Assembly (NCBI RefSeq): GCF_030813055.1
Contig: NZ_JAUSTW010000006.1
Span: 1-64,000, forward strand
DNA length: 64,000 bases
Direction of reading: 5' to 3'
From: Neobacillus ginsengisoli
Lineage (GTDB): Bacteria; Bacillota; Bacilli; Bacillales_B; DSM-18226
In this document: positions 8,223 through 16,251 of the stretch, one piece after another
Layout of the letters: every line of letters starts with the position of its first letter
Numbering within the stretch: the first letter of the stretch is position 1
Made by a program: the position numbers and the translations under genes
The notes under the pieces: model-generated
Told to the model about the DNA's origin: nothing
The model's input: the letters and a program-made list of their open reading frames with translations, nothing else
Databases searched by the model: none

Positions 8223-8900
8223 ATGAATTCGACGAAAAGTGTTGTTGAAAAATTATCTATAAATAAATATCCGACAAAGCTGATTCTCAATACCCCTGAG
8301 GATATTGCTGACTTTAACGAAATAGAATATGACTCTTCGATAAAAAAGGATCAATATAATCTTATCTTTATTTTCGTTTTTAGTTTAGAAGAATTCACTA
8401 AGCAGTTAAAGTTAGTGATCGATAAACAATTAATCAAGGATAGCGGATATTTATACTTTGCGTATCCGAAAAAGAATAATCGAAAATATAAAGAATACAT
8501 AGACCGTGATAGTTTCTTTAAGGAAGTACCTCTTGATGAGGAAGGCTATGTTCTTGAGAGCAACATCAAGTTTGCCAGAATGGTTAGTCTAAATGATGTT
8601 TTTACAGTGGTCGGCCTTAAGTCAGCACCAAAGAAAGCCAAAAGCACAGCAAGCACAAAAAATAGCCAATGTGTGGATGACTACATTGAAAATGTAGAGG
8701 ATATTAAGGTTTATTTGAACAAGAATGAGGATTTACTAAACTTCTACAATCAATTAACCCACGGTTACCAAAAGGACTGGGCACGCTATGTTTATAGTGC
8801 AAAAAGAAAGGAAACTCAAGATAAACGATTGTTAGAAATGGAAGCAATACTTGGAGATGGCTATAAATCAATGGAATTGTTCAGAAGGAAAAAGAAATAA
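8223..8900 (+). CDS. YdeI/OmpD-associated family protein
   Basis: A 225-residue cytosolic protein with two parts. The first 130 residues resemble DUF3052-like domains (IFIFVFSLEEF, GYLYFAYPKK). The C-terminus carries the YdeI/OmpD-associated helical signature: FYNQLTHGYQKDWARYVYSA followed by KRKETQDKRLLEMEAIL. Its biochemical role is not established. It starts 47 bp after the HxlR gene with GAAGGAG upstream, so the two are probably co-transcribed and it may be a target of the same regulator. Confidence 0.8.
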   Translation: MNSTKSVVEKLSINKYPTKLILNTPEDIADFNEIEYDSSIKKDQYNLIFIFVFSLEEFTKQLKLVIDKQLIKDSGYLYFAYPKKNNRKYKEYIDRDSFFKEVPLDEEGYVLESNIKFARMVSLNDVFTVVGLKSAPKKAKSTASTKNSQCVDDYIENVEDIKVYLNKNEDLLNFYNQLTHGYQKDWARYVYSAKRKETQDKRLLEMEAILGDGYKSMELFRRKKK

Positions 8901-8983
8901 GGAGTGCTGTTCTCTTATATTGATCATTTCTGGCTGTTTAGGTGATTTAGTGAATGGGATAGAATTATATTAAGTGAACAGTG

Positions 8984-9024
8984 AAACGCCCCACTAGTTT
9001 TATATAAACTAGTGGGGCGTTATT
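8984..9024. terminator. strong terminator between convergent genes
   Basis: 16-bp stem AACGCCCCACTAGTTT / AAACTAGTGGGGCGTT with loop TATAT and TATTTTA tail on the + side. It probably serves the HxlR operon and, read the other way, the autolysin gene. Confidence 0.85.
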
Positions 9025-11466
9025 TTAGTGGCTTATTTGTTTAACGCTAGTTCCAGAGATCCATCCTGTTGCTGATGAATTAGGCAAATATACATTATAC
9101 CATCCGTTATTCGTAAGTGGATTTCCGTTATTCATCACTAGCTTTAAATACGTTCCGTTATTAACACTAGTCATTACAGTGGAAGTAGCATCTGCAGAAG
9201 GATTGCTAAGAATTTGTAACGAACCAGTACTTGTATTAGCTTGAAGTAAATTGGCAATATCTAAAAATTGTCCATACAACCAGCCATTTTGACCATTGAC
9301 ATTCACTCTATACCAATGGTATGCATAACTATCAGTATTAGTTGGATCGTAATATACATCAGTATTTAATCCTAAGACCGTAACTACCGTATTCAGACTT
9401 AGAGTGCTTATATAGCTTGCTGATGAAACATATGGTATAGATCGTAAATTCAGCGTTGTATTATTTACTTTTGCAGTTATACCACTTGGGAAGCTAAGAA
9501 TTATATCACTTGGAAAAGCCTGTCCATCTGGTATAGTGCTTCCATAAGCTGGTGGGATGCTCCCAGTATTAGCGAGTTCATTCGTTTTGACGTAATAGGA
9601 ATAATCATATGGTTTCATACTTGCCATAAGAGAAGCAATGCCATTTTCCCAATTTGGATCTGAAGCATAGTGTACATTCATTCCAGCTAAAGTAGGACCA
9701 TAACTCGAAACGTAATAGGCTCCTGATTCATCGAGATAATCGTGTCTAACCTGATAAGCCACTTTATTAATACTATCAGCTACTGCTGGAAAATAATAAC
9801 CACAGGTAAAAGGACATACATCAAAAGCACCGTACCCATAAAGGTTATGCTTATAGGTTATTAAATCTGATCCTCCCCAGCCCGTTTCCCAAATGGTATG
9901 AGCTACAAGATATTGTGCGTTAACACCATATTTATTTTGAGCATCAATAAAATTTTGGGCATAATTCTTGAGAGGGCTGTTAGGACTTTTTAGATTAAAG
10001 AAATTAACGATATCGGTTGCCGTTATATTAGCTGGTTTCTTTAAGTCAACTAAGGTATAGAGATTCCCATTACCAACAGTTACATTATAAGTAAGGGTAT
10101 AAGTTGAACCATTTACTCCCGTTTCCTTAACAGCCAGTGTATGTGGACCATCGGCAAATTGTTTCGTATCAAGGGTATACTGATAACCAGAGGCATCATT
10201 ATTGTATGCCGGGTAGACTGTTGATACATCGAGACGTGTACTGCCATACTGTGCTGTACCCATGGTTTTTCCATCTACCAAAACTTCAACCTTGGATACG
10301 CCGCTTCCATCTAAAAACCAACCAGTTACAACACTATCACCTTTAATTAAAGCACCGTTCGCCGGGGTATCAATTGATCCCTTTGCCGGTAAATTTTGCA
10401 CATTGACCATTTGGCTTTGAAGCACATTAGTAGCACCATTATTTCCTGTCTCTCTAACGGTTAATGAGTGTTGTCCATTGGTTAAAATCCTCGTATTGAG
10501 GGTATACTGATACCCTGAAGAACTATTTTGGTAGGCTGGATAGACTTTTGCTACGTCGAGACGCGTACTGCCATACTGTGCTGTACCCATGGTTTTTCCA
10601 TCTACTAAAACATCAATCTTGGATACACCGCTGCCATCTAAAAACCAACCTTGTACATTACTATCTCCACTAATCGCAGCGCCAACCGCTGGGGTATCAA
10701 GCGATCCCTTTGCCGGTAAATTTTGAACATTAACCATTTGACTTTGAAGCACTGTTGTGGCACCATTATTTCCTGTCTCTCTAACGGTCAATGAATGTTG
10801 TCCATTAGTTAAATTCCTCGTATTGAGGTTATACTGATACCCTGAAGAACTATTTTGGTAGGCTGGATAGACTTTGGCTACGTCGAGACGCGTACTGCCA
10901 TACTGTGCTGAACCCATGGTTTTTCCATCTACTAAAACTTCAACCTTGGATACGCCGCTGCTATCTAAAAACCAACCTCGTACAGTACTATCTCCACTAA
11001 TCGTAGAGCCACCAGCCGGGGTATCAATCGATCCAATTGCTGGTAAATTTTGCACATTTACTATCTGGCTTTGGAGCACGTTTGTGGTTCCGTTATTCCC
11101 AGTCTCTCTAACGGTCAATGAATGTTGTCCATTCGTTACATTAAAGGTATTAAGGGTATACTGAAATCCTGAGTTTGCATTTTGATAATCCGGATAGACT
11201 TTTTGGACATCGAGACGCGTACTGCCATACTGTGCTGTACCTATGGTTGTTCCATCTACTAAAACATCAATCTTGGATACTCCGCTGCCATCTAAAAACC
11301 AACCATTTACATTACTATTCCCTTTAATCGTGGAACCAACTGTTGGTGTATCAATATATCCTTTAGGAAGAAGATTACCAGAAGCTAATACCTTACTATT
11401 ATTAATGAATATTGGAATAGCAAAAACTGAAGCAAACAAGAGATATTTACTTATTTTATTTTTTAT
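9025..11466 (-). CDS. secreted cell-wall glucosaminidase with four Ig-like repeats and SH3 domains
   Basis: An exported, roughly 800-residue autolysin-like protein. Four repeats of about 106 residues (GSIDTPxxGxxIxGDSxVxGWFLD..VSKVEVLVDGK..GTAQYGSTRLDV in pieces) are followed by a glucosaminidase domain with HTIWETGWGGS (catalytic Glu candidate) and NLYGYGAFD, then two bacterial SH3 segments with LNLRSIP and GWISGTSVKQ. It should cleave peptidoglycan. A normal signal peptide (KNKISKYLLFASVFAIPIF) is in frame, but the only canonical start in frame is TTG 11439 inside it. GGAGAGG lies 6 nt before an ATA at 11466; the nearby ATG 11471 is out of frame by one base, suggesting a start-region mutation. 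Confidence 0.85.
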   Translation of the reverse strand: MKNKISKYLLFASVFAIPIFINNSKVLASGNLLPKGYIDTPTVGSTIKGNSNVNGWFLDGSGVSKIDVLVDGTTIGTAQYGSTRLDVQKVYPDYQNANSGFQYTLNTFNVTNGQHSLTVRETGNNGTTNVLQSQIVNVQNLPAIGSIDTPAGGSTISGDSTVRGWFLDSSGVSKVEVLVDGKTMGSAQYGSTRLDVAKVYPAYQNSSSGYQYNLNTRNLTNGQHSLTVRETGNNGATTVLQSQMVNVQNLPAKGSLDTPAVGAAISGDSNVQGWFLDGSGVSKIDVLVDGKTMGTAQYGSTRLDVAKVYPAYQNSSSGYQYTLNTRILTNGQHSLTVRETGNNGATNVLQSQMVNVQNLPAKGSIDTPANGALIKGDSVVTGWFLDGSGVSKVEVLVDGKTMGTAQYGSTRLDVSTVYPAYNNDASGYQYTLDTKQFADGPHTLAVKETGVNGSTYTLTYNVTVGNGNLYTLVDLKKPANITATDIVNFFNLKSPNSPLKNYAQNFIDAQNKYGVNAQYLVAHTIWETGWGGSDLITYKHNLYGYGAFDVCPFTCGYYFPAVADSINKVAYQVRHDYLDESGAYYVSSYGPTLAGMNVHYASDPNWENGIASLMASMKPYDYSYYVKTNELANTGSIPPAYGSTIPDGQAFPSDIILSFPSGITAKVNNTTLNLRSIPYVSSASYISTLSLNTVVTVLGLNTDVYYDPTNTDSYAYHWYRVNVNGQNGWLYGQFLDIANLLQANTSTGSLQILSNPSADATSTVMTSVNNGTYLKLVMNNGNPLTNNGWYNVYLPNSSATGWISGTSVKQISH

Positions 11467-11528
11467 AACATTCCTCTCCTCTATTAATCAATTAATCTAT
11501 TAAAGAACCCTATTCGATTTTAACAAAC

Positions 11529-11605
11529 AAATTTTTAGGAAACAATTTAAAAATTGACAAATTTTTTAGGAAAAAGTAGCAGATAGTGAGAATTTTATAG
11601 GAAAA
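11529..11605. repeat. three copies of AATTTTTAGGAAA spaced 31 bp
   Basis: AAATTTTTAGGAAA at 11529-11542, AAATTTTTTAGGAAA at 11559-11573 and AATTTTATAGGAAAA at 11591-11605. The TAGGAAA cores begin at 11536, 11567 and 11598, exactly 31 bp apart (about three helical turns). They lie upstream of the autolysin gene (read as TTTCCTAAAAATT on its strand) and may bind a regulator on one DNA face. No known operator is matched. Confidence 0.7.
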
Positions 11606-11735
11606 GGGTATTAGATCAATTATTTAAAGTTTACTGATAGAGATGAAACGGAGAACCATATCATATGTAGTGGTAAAGCAGAGAGTCGAATTGCCTTTTG
11701 AAAGTAAAACAAAAAAAGTAATAAGTGAACTTTTT

Positions 11736-11789
11736 ATGAGCAAATGGTATGTAGTTTTGGCTGTCGTTTTCCTTCTTTTTGTTCTTTAA
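11736..11789 (+). CDS. possible 17-residue hydrophobic peptide
   Basis: ATG-started frame encoding MSKWYVVLAVVFLLFVL, a single membrane-helix-like peptide, ending 14 bp before a strong terminator. No convincing ribosome binding site is seen upstream. The fit of a hydrophobic ORF immediately before a terminator is the only support. Confidence 0.3.
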   Translation: MSKWYVVLAVVFLLFVL

Positions 11790-11802
11790 TTGTAGATACA
11801 TG

Positions 11803-11849
11803 AAAAAGCCTTACGTAAACATTTAATAATGTTCGCAAGGCTTTTTTTG
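11803..11849. terminator. bidirectional terminator
   Basis: AAAAAGCCTT..AACATT / AATGTT..AAGGCTTTTTTT interrupted stem; A-run on one side and T-run on the other, placed just after the stop of the SnoaL-like gene on the - strand. Confidence 0.75.
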
Positions 11850-11868
11850 ATTTTATCAATATTATGGA

Positions 11869-12102
11869 TCAATGTTCAGTCTTATATTTAGATAATACAG
11901 GCTCCCAATGTTTTACTAAAGTTTCAGCATCAAGCTTCACTGGCTCTCCGCCTGCTAAGGACGTGTAATCAATGGTTAATTGATCAGTGAACAGTTTTCT
12001 TAAATTATCCCATTCACGATGATCTGCAAAGTAGTAAAATTTAGAGATCGTTTCCATAATAGAAAATTTATTTAGGATTGTTTGCATCGATACAGTTTCC
12101 AT
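11869..12102 (-). pseudogene. SnoaL-like (NTF2-fold) protein, C-terminally truncated
   Basis: A 77-residue reading frame matching only the N-terminal half of SnoaL_4-type NTF2-fold proteins: an alpha-helical start (MQTILNKFSIMETISKFYYFADHREWDNLRKLFTDQ in pieces), then the first strand LTIDYTSLAGG and LVKHWEPVLSKYKTEH, where a stop interrupts. Family members are usually 130-150 residues. AAGGAGA precedes the ATG. Directly upstream on the same strand lies an SDR C-terminal remnant, so both are probably remains of one decayed operon. The short form might still be translated. Confidence 0.65.
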
Positions 12103-12151
12103 ATTATTTTATCTCCTTTTCTATCCTAACAACCTATGCTTTGACTCTATA

Positions 12152-12215
12152 TTAAGCTAGGCCGCCATTAACATAAATTGTCTGTCCACTAATCCATTCT
12201 GAATCATCACTGATG
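12152..12215 (-). pseudogene. C-terminal remnant of a short-chain dehydrogenase
   Basis: On the - strand the sequence reads SISDDSEWISGQTIYVNGGLA then TAA, split here as SISDDSEWISG and QTIYVNGGLA. This is the C-terminal end common to SDR enzymes (W-I-x-G-Q-x-x-x-V-N-G-G). No upstream frame continues it, so nearly the whole gene is gone. Confidence 0.75.
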
Positions 12216-12281
12216 CTCCTGTACGATTGCAATTTTATGATCCATGATTTAAACTTCTCCATTTATAAGTGTATTTAGAAT

Positions 12282-12318
12282 AAAAGCAGGGCCCCTTAAA
12301 AAGAGGGATCCTGCTTTT
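12282..12318 (-). terminator. terminator of the quinone reductase gene
   Basis: On the - strand AAAAGCAGG..CCC-loop-GGG..CCTGCTTTT with a 2-nt bulge, just after the stop at 12325. Confidence 0.8.
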
Positions 12319-12324
12319 CAATCG

Positions 12325-12918
12325 TTACAATTTAACAGTTTCTAATTTTGAAAGTACTTGCTTGACTTCATCCAGCATGTTTTTACGATCTTCATCTGAA
12401 ACATATGGAACTCCATGGAAAAACGGATGTGCAATTGTTTCAATTCCTGTAAATGCTAGCGTACCCATTTCCATGCTTATTTGTAAAGGTGAAATCAAGT
12501 TGTAGGCCTCTAAGCTATCTTTAGGCTGACCTGTAGTTTGAAAAATAATCGCTTTCTTACCATTTAATAATCCTTCAGCGCCATTTTCTGTATATTTGAA
12601 GGCAAATCCATTTGTAAGTACTCGGTCAATATATCCTTTTAACATTGCCGGCATATTCGTCCACCAAGTTGGATAGATAAATACGAGTTGATCGGCCCAA
12701 GCGATTACATCTTGTTCTGCTTTAATATCCGCAGGAGTTTTATTTTGAGAAAACTGGACAAAATCTTCTCCAGACAAAATCGGATTGAAGTTCATTGCAT
12801 ATAAATCACGAACTTTCACTTCATGTCCGTTTGAAGTCAACTCATTTACTACTGTTTCTTTAATGGCAGCATTGAAGCTAGCTGGGTTTGGATGTGTATA
12901 AATAACTAAAGTTTTCAT
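12325..12918 (-). CDS. NAD(P)H-dependent quinone oxidoreductase, flavodoxin fold
   Basis: A 197-residue FMN/FAD protein of the NQO/KefF/YwrO family that reduces quinones by two electrons. The phosphate-binding start THPNPASFNAAI (residues 9-20) and the flavin-ring loop YPTWWTNMPAMLKGYIDRV (near 82-100) are diagnostic, as is the TTGQP loop near 130. ATG 12918 is preferred to TTG 12924 because AAGGAAG is 8 nt before it. It is the most distal of three flavodoxin-fold reductases in a - strand run; no MarR-type motif is seen directly upstream, so it may be read from the neighbour. Confidence 0.9.
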   Translation of the reverse strand: MKTLVIYTHPNPASFNAAIKETVVNELTSNGHEVKVRDLYAMNFNPILSGEDFVQFSQNKTPADIKAEQDVIAWADQLVFIYPTWWTNMPAMLKGYIDRVLTNGFAFKYTENGAEGLLNGKKAIIFQTTGQPKDSLEAYNLISPLQISMEMGTLAFTGIETIAHPFFHGVPYVSDEDRKNMLDEVKQVLSKLETVKL

Positions 12919-12991
12919 TTTCAAATCTTCCTTTCATTTCTTAATGTTTCAACTAATTGATATTTCAAAGATTAATTCGTTCGAAGACCGA

Positions 12992-13531
12992 TTAGCGGTC
13001 TGCACGTAAATTTGGATTGGTTACATATACAGCTAGTGCTTCCGTGCTTTCTTGGAGCCTTTCTTCGGTTAGTGTCATCATTCCTTGTAAAAGAAATGAG
13101 GGCAAGAAATGCATGCCACACAGGTTTGCTGTCGCTTGGAGCGGGCGAGTTAACTCACTCATGGAGTAGCTATTGTAACCACCAGCCTGGTAAGCTTCAG
13201 CCGGACCGCCGGAAGAAATAGCAAGCATAAACTCTTTTCCTTGTAATTTGTTTCCTTCTGACCCATAGGCAAATCCGTAAGTTAAAACGACATCCTGCCA
13301 TTGCTTTAATAAAGCTGGTGTGCTGTACCAATAGAATGGGAATTGCAGAACAATGCGATCATGCTCCAATAATAGCTGTTGCTCTTTTTCTACATTGATC
13401 TCAAAATTTGGATAATGTGCATATAAATTGTGAACCGTTACATTCTCTTCTTGTTGAAGACGATTCATCCACGTTCTATTTACTTTCGATTGCTCCAGGT
13501 TTGGATGTGCAACAATGACTAATGTTTTCAT
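12992..13531 (-). CDS. NAD(P)H-dependent oxidoreductase, flavodoxin fold
   Basis: A 179-residue relative of KefF/MdaB-type quinone reductases, about the usual length. It begins MKTLVIVAHPNLEQSKVNRTW in two parts (MKTLVIVAHPNLEQSK, VNRTW) with the flavin phosphate loop, followed by QFPFYWYSTPALLKQWQD, the isoalloxazine-binding loop, and ISSGGP. It is clearly paralogous to the next gene upstream (13650-14186), pointing to tandem duplication. ATG 13531 follows AGAAGGGTG. A TTTGTACACGCAA motif at 13566-13578, 35 bp before the start, fits the local MarR-type operator series. Confidence 0.9.
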   Translation of the reverse strand: MKTLVIVAHPNLEQSKVNRTWMNRLQQEENVTVHNLYAHYPNFEINVEKEQQLLLEHDRIVLQFPFYWYSTPALLKQWQDVVLTYGFAYGSEGNKLQGKEFMLAISSGGPAEAYQAGGYNSYSMSELTRPLQATANLCGMHFLPSFLLQGMMTLTEERLQESTEALAVYVTNPNLRADR

Positions 13532-13565
13532 TTTTATCACCCTTCTGATTTTAGTTCTATAGTTG

Positions 13566-13578
13566 TTTGTACACGCAA
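13566..13578. promoter_or_regulatory. MarR-type operator candidate
   Basis: TTTGTACACGCAA, the most degenerate of seven related motifs in this block, 35 bp upstream of the reductase start at 13531. Confidence 0.55.
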
Positions 13579-13649
13579 CATACTTCAAATGTTTGATGCA
13601 ATGAAGGTATTCCAAAGAAACAGAAGGATATCTTCATTGAGTTTTTAAA

Positions 13650-14186
13650 TTAAGCTTCTACCTTTAATGGTTGAAGAACGTGATCTACATATGCTTTTGC
13701 ACTTTCTGCAAGTTCTTCATCTGAGACATGCATAACACCATTCAAGACGAATAATGGCATAAAACGGGCACCAATGAGATTGCTTGTTTGCTGTAAGGGA
13801 GTTGTTAACGTCTCCATGGTAAAATTATTGTAGCCAGTAGGCTGGTAAGAATCTTTTGGACCAAAGGTTGAGATTGCAAGCCCTAGTTCTTTGCCATGAA
13901 GCTTGTCGCCGCCTTCTCCGTATGCCCAGCCGTAAGAAAGCACTTCATCTTGCCATTGTTTTAACAAAGAAGGCGTGCTGTACCAGTAGAATGGGAATTG
14001 AAGAATAAAACGGTCATGTGATTCTAATAGGCTTTGTTCGTGTGTTACGTTTATTTTCCCGTCCGGATACGCTTGATAAAGAGTATGAATCGTAATTTCT
14101 TCGTGTTTTTTCAATTCCTCCATCCAAGTGCGGTTAATTCGCGATTGTTCAAGATTAGGGTGAGTGATAATTACGAGAGTTTTCAT
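13650..14186 (-). CDS. NAD(P)H-dependent oxidoreductase, flavodoxin fold (paralogue)
   Basis: A 178-residue flavodoxin-fold reductase very similar to its downstream neighbour: MKTLVIITHPNLEQSRINRT, QFPFYWYSTPSLLKQWQDEV and ISTFGPKDSYQPTGYNNF occur at the same positions. It should catalyse NAD(P)H-dependent two-electron reduction of quinones or similar electrophiles in the cytosol. The start ATG 14186 follows AAGGAGAC. A near-palindrome CATTTG-N6-CAAATG lies 77 bp upstream, so it probably has its own regulated promoter. Confidence 0.9.
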   Translation of the reverse strand: MKTLVIITHPNLEQSRINRTWMEELKKHEEITIHTLYQAYPDGKINVTHEQSLLESHDRFILQFPFYWYSTPSLLKQWQDEVLSYGWAYGEGGDKLHGKELGLAISTFGPKDSYQPTGYNNFTMETLTTPLQQTSNLIGARFMPLFVLNGVMHVSDEELAESAKAYVDHVLQPLKVEA

Positions 14187-14262
14187 TAGTAAGTCTCCTT
14201 TTGTCCTTATTTTTCTTTTCTAGTTTTGGTTTCATTTTTTGTTTAATTCATAGAAGTTTTTA

Positions 14263-14280
14263 CATTTGTACATGCAAATG
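14263..14280. promoter_or_regulatory. MarR-type operator candidate
   Basis: CATTTGTACATGCAAATG: 6-bp perfect arms CATTTG/CAAATG around TACATG. It lies between the SDR stop and the reductase promoter. Confidence 0.7.
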
Positions 14281-14297
14281 TACTTTTAAAAAAAGCT

Positions 14298-14945
14298 CTA
14301 CTTTTCTTCAAACATAATTTCTGTTTCAGTTTGATTTTCGTACATGCTAAAAAATGTATTCGCAATATTTTTAGGTGAGAAATATGTTCCTTCTTGTACA
14401 AACCCTTTGATCGTTAATGTTCCGACATAAATGTCTTTAGGGCTCAATTCTTGATGCAAGCTATATGCAAGACTGCGTATACCTGCTTTTCCGATAGACA
14501 ATGAAGCAAGATCAGCATTTGGATATAACGCCAGACCGCCGCCTGTCAAAAGGATCGTTCCTTTTTCCATATGTGGTAAGACTTCTTTAACACTTGTAAG
14601 TGCACCGGACACGTTAATTTTAAATTCATTAATTAAATCATCAGCAGTTAATTCAGTTGGTTTACCCGGTTTTAATACAGCGGCATTGTATAAAAGAACA
14701 TCGACCTTCCCGTACGTTTTAATAACGGAATCAATCGCTGTTTTTAAACTTTCAGGTGAGGAAACATCGCCAGAAAATCCTTTCGACTCTATTCCTTCTC
14801 GGCTCAGCTCTGCTTCATATTGCTGTAACGCCTGTAATCGGCGGGCGATGAGGGCTATTTTAAAGCCTTTGTTTCCAAATTTTCTCGCTGTGCTTAAACT
14901 AATCCCCGGTCCAGCCCCGACAATGAGTAATACCTTTTCTGACAT
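14298..14945 (-). CDS. atypical short-chain dehydrogenase lacking the catalytic Tyr
   Basis: A 215-residue SDR-fold protein. The nucleotide-binding motif GAGPGIS (10-16) and the NAA motif (YNAAVL, near 89) are intact, so it likely binds NAD(P)H. The usual Ser and Tyr-x3-Lys are not: the region reads TGGGLALYPNADLASLSIGK, with Leu at the Tyr position and Gly at the Ser position, while the Lys is kept. It may be a divergent subfamily with another proton donor, or non-catalytic. The start follows AGGAGGCC. A TTTGTATATGCAAA motif lies 20 bp upstream, so it is probably under MarR control. Confidence 0.85.
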   Translation of the reverse strand: MSEKVLLIVGAGPGISLSTARKFGNKGFKIALIARRLQALQQYEAELSREGIESKGFSGDVSSPESLKTAIDSVIKTYGKVDVLLYNAAVLKPGKPTELTADDLINEFKINVSGALTSVKEVLPHMEKGTILLTGGGLALYPNADLASLSIGKAGIRSLAYSLHQELSPKDIYVGTLTIKGFVQEGTYFSPKNIANTFFSMYENQTETEIMFEEK

Positions 14946-14964
14946 CAGTAGGCCTCCTTTTAGG

Positions 14965-14978
14965 TTTGTATATGCAAA
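14965..14978. promoter_or_regulatory. MarR-type operator candidate
   Basis: TTTGTATATGCAAA, exactly the reverse complement of the motif at 15451-15464; it lies 20 bp before the SDR start. Confidence 0.75.
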
Positions 14979-15001
14979 TGAAAGACTAAAAAAATTTAGA
15001 T

Positions 15002-15430
15002 TTATTCTTCTAGCATATTGCTCGCTTCGTTAAGCATTTTGCTTAAATCCATACTAAATTCCCGTCCTAAAATCTGAGAATAGCCTGTAAACAATTCCTT
15101 TAAAGAAACTCTAAACTGTTTGTAAATTTTTTCTCCTTCATCCGTTAAAGAGATAAACGTTTGTTTGCCATTCACTTTTCTTGTCACCAGCTTTAGTTTT
15201 TCGAGTTTATCAATAAACCTTGTACTGGTAGAAGGTGCGATGGACAACTTGTGGCATAACTCTTTTTGCGTGATTTCGGGATGGAATTTAACAATCATAA
15301 TCATATACAAATAAGAAGGAGCAAGGTCACCAAAATCAAATGTTTTTTCAGCCAATTTTGTCATGTTTCGTGCAAAACGGCTAGCCGTAAAATATAAGCA
15401 ATGGATTAATACTTGTTCTTCTTCATTCAT
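15002..15430 (-). CDS. MarR-family transcriptional regulator (first of two)
   Basis: A 142-residue winged-helix repressor. The MarR HTH is in EITQKELCHKLSIAPSTSTR (helix-turn-helix near residues 54-73), followed by FIDKLEKLKLVTRKVNGKQTF with the wing and FISLTDEGEKI. ATG 15430 is chosen from AGGA upstream and from homology with the paralogue at 15581-16003. TTTGCATATACAAA at 15451-15464 sits 21 bp before its start, which suggests autorepression. With its paralogue it probably senses quinones or electrophiles and controls the surrounding oxidoreductases. Confidence 0.9.
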   Translation of the reverse strand: MNEEEQVLIHCLYFTASRFARNMTKLAEKTFDFGDLAPSYLYMIMIVKFHPEITQKELCHKLSIAPSTSTRFIDKLEKLKLVTRKVNGKQTFISLTDEGEKIYKQFRVSLKELFTGYSQILGREFSMDLSKMLNEASNMLEE

Positions 15431-15450
15431 TTTATTCAGTCCTTTTTTTA

Positions 15451-15464
15451 TTTGCATATACAAA
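15451..15464. promoter_or_regulatory. MarR-type operator candidate
   Basis: TTTGCATATACAAA just upstream of the first MarR gene; near-palindromic (TTTG..CAAA arms). Confidence 0.75.
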
Positions 15465-15580
15465 TTAACACGTTTAAAAGTTAAGGTCAACTATTTTTTC
15501 TTACTTTGTTTTTACAATAAAATATTAAGAAGAAAATCCTTTTACTGAATACCTTAGAATTCGTCAAAGGATTTTTTTTA

Positions 15581-16003
15581 TTATTTTTCTAATTTGTTGC
15601 CTGCTTCGTTGATTAATTTATTCAATGCTTTTCCTTCTTCTTCACCTAAAACATCAGAGTAAGTTCGAAATAAAATTTTCCAGCCTTCTTTAAGCTCTTT
15701 AAGGATAGCTTCTCCATTTTCAGTCGGAAAATTTAAGGATCTCTTGCCCTCTGCTTTTCGTTCAATCAATCCTTTTTCAACTAACTTATCGACAAAGCGA
15801 GTAATTGTAGAAGGCTTTAGATGTAGTGCGTCTGCCAACTCAGACTGTGATATGCCGGGCTTATCAATAACCAGCATCATTAAAAATGCATGAGTGGGAG
15901 ATAAACCTGTTTTTATAAATGAATCTTCAGCCATTTTTGTAATGGCACGAGAGAGTTTATTCACTGTGAAATAAAGGCAATTGTTAAAAAAATCATCTAT
16001 CAT
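15581..16003 (-). CDS. MarR-family transcriptional regulator (second of two)
   Basis: A 140-residue MarR protein, paralogous to the 15002-15430 product: both share CLYFT near the N-terminus, the segment GISQSELADALHLKPSTITR (HTH) and RFVDKLVEKGLIERK before the wing, and end in NEAGNKLEK/NEASNMLEE. ATG 16003 follows TAGGGGTT. TTGTACATACAAA at 16026-16038 lies 23 bp upstream. It is followed by an AT-rich gap, then transcription reverses at 16252, so it sits at the divide of the cluster and may control both directions. Confidence 0.9.
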   Translation of the reverse strand: MIDDFFNNCLYFTVNKLSRAITKMAEDSFIKTGLSPTHAFLMMLVIDKPGISQSELADALHLKPSTITRFVDKLVEKGLIERKAEGKRSLNFPTENGEAILKELKEGWKILFRTYSDVLGEEEGKALNKLINEAGNKLEK

Positions 16004-16025
16004 AATAAAAACCCCTAACGTTTTC

Positions 16026-16038
16026 TTGTACATACAAA
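16026..16038. promoter_or_regulatory. MarR-type operator candidate
   Basis: TTGTACATACAAA, reverse-complement form of the TTGTATGTACAAA motifs at 16167 and 16713; upstream of the second MarR gene. Confidence 0.75.
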
Positions 16039-16166
16039 TTACACCAAGCTATAATATTTGTCAAACTCACATTAACAGTAATTTACAAATATTAAAAGTT
16101 TAATTTTTTGGAGGAAAAATTTCAAGGAGGAATGATTGGTCTTTCAAAATTATCGCTCTATTATAA

Positions 16167-16179
16167 TTGTATGTACAAA
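16167..16179. promoter_or_regulatory. MarR-type operator candidate
   Basis: TTGTATGTACAAA, identical to 16713-16725 and upstream of the VOC-family gene. Confidence 0.75.
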
Positions 16180-16251
16180 CAACAATTGATGTGATAGCAT
16201 GAATGAATCATAAAGTAAACAAAAGAACTATCATAAAAGGGTGTATCTAAA

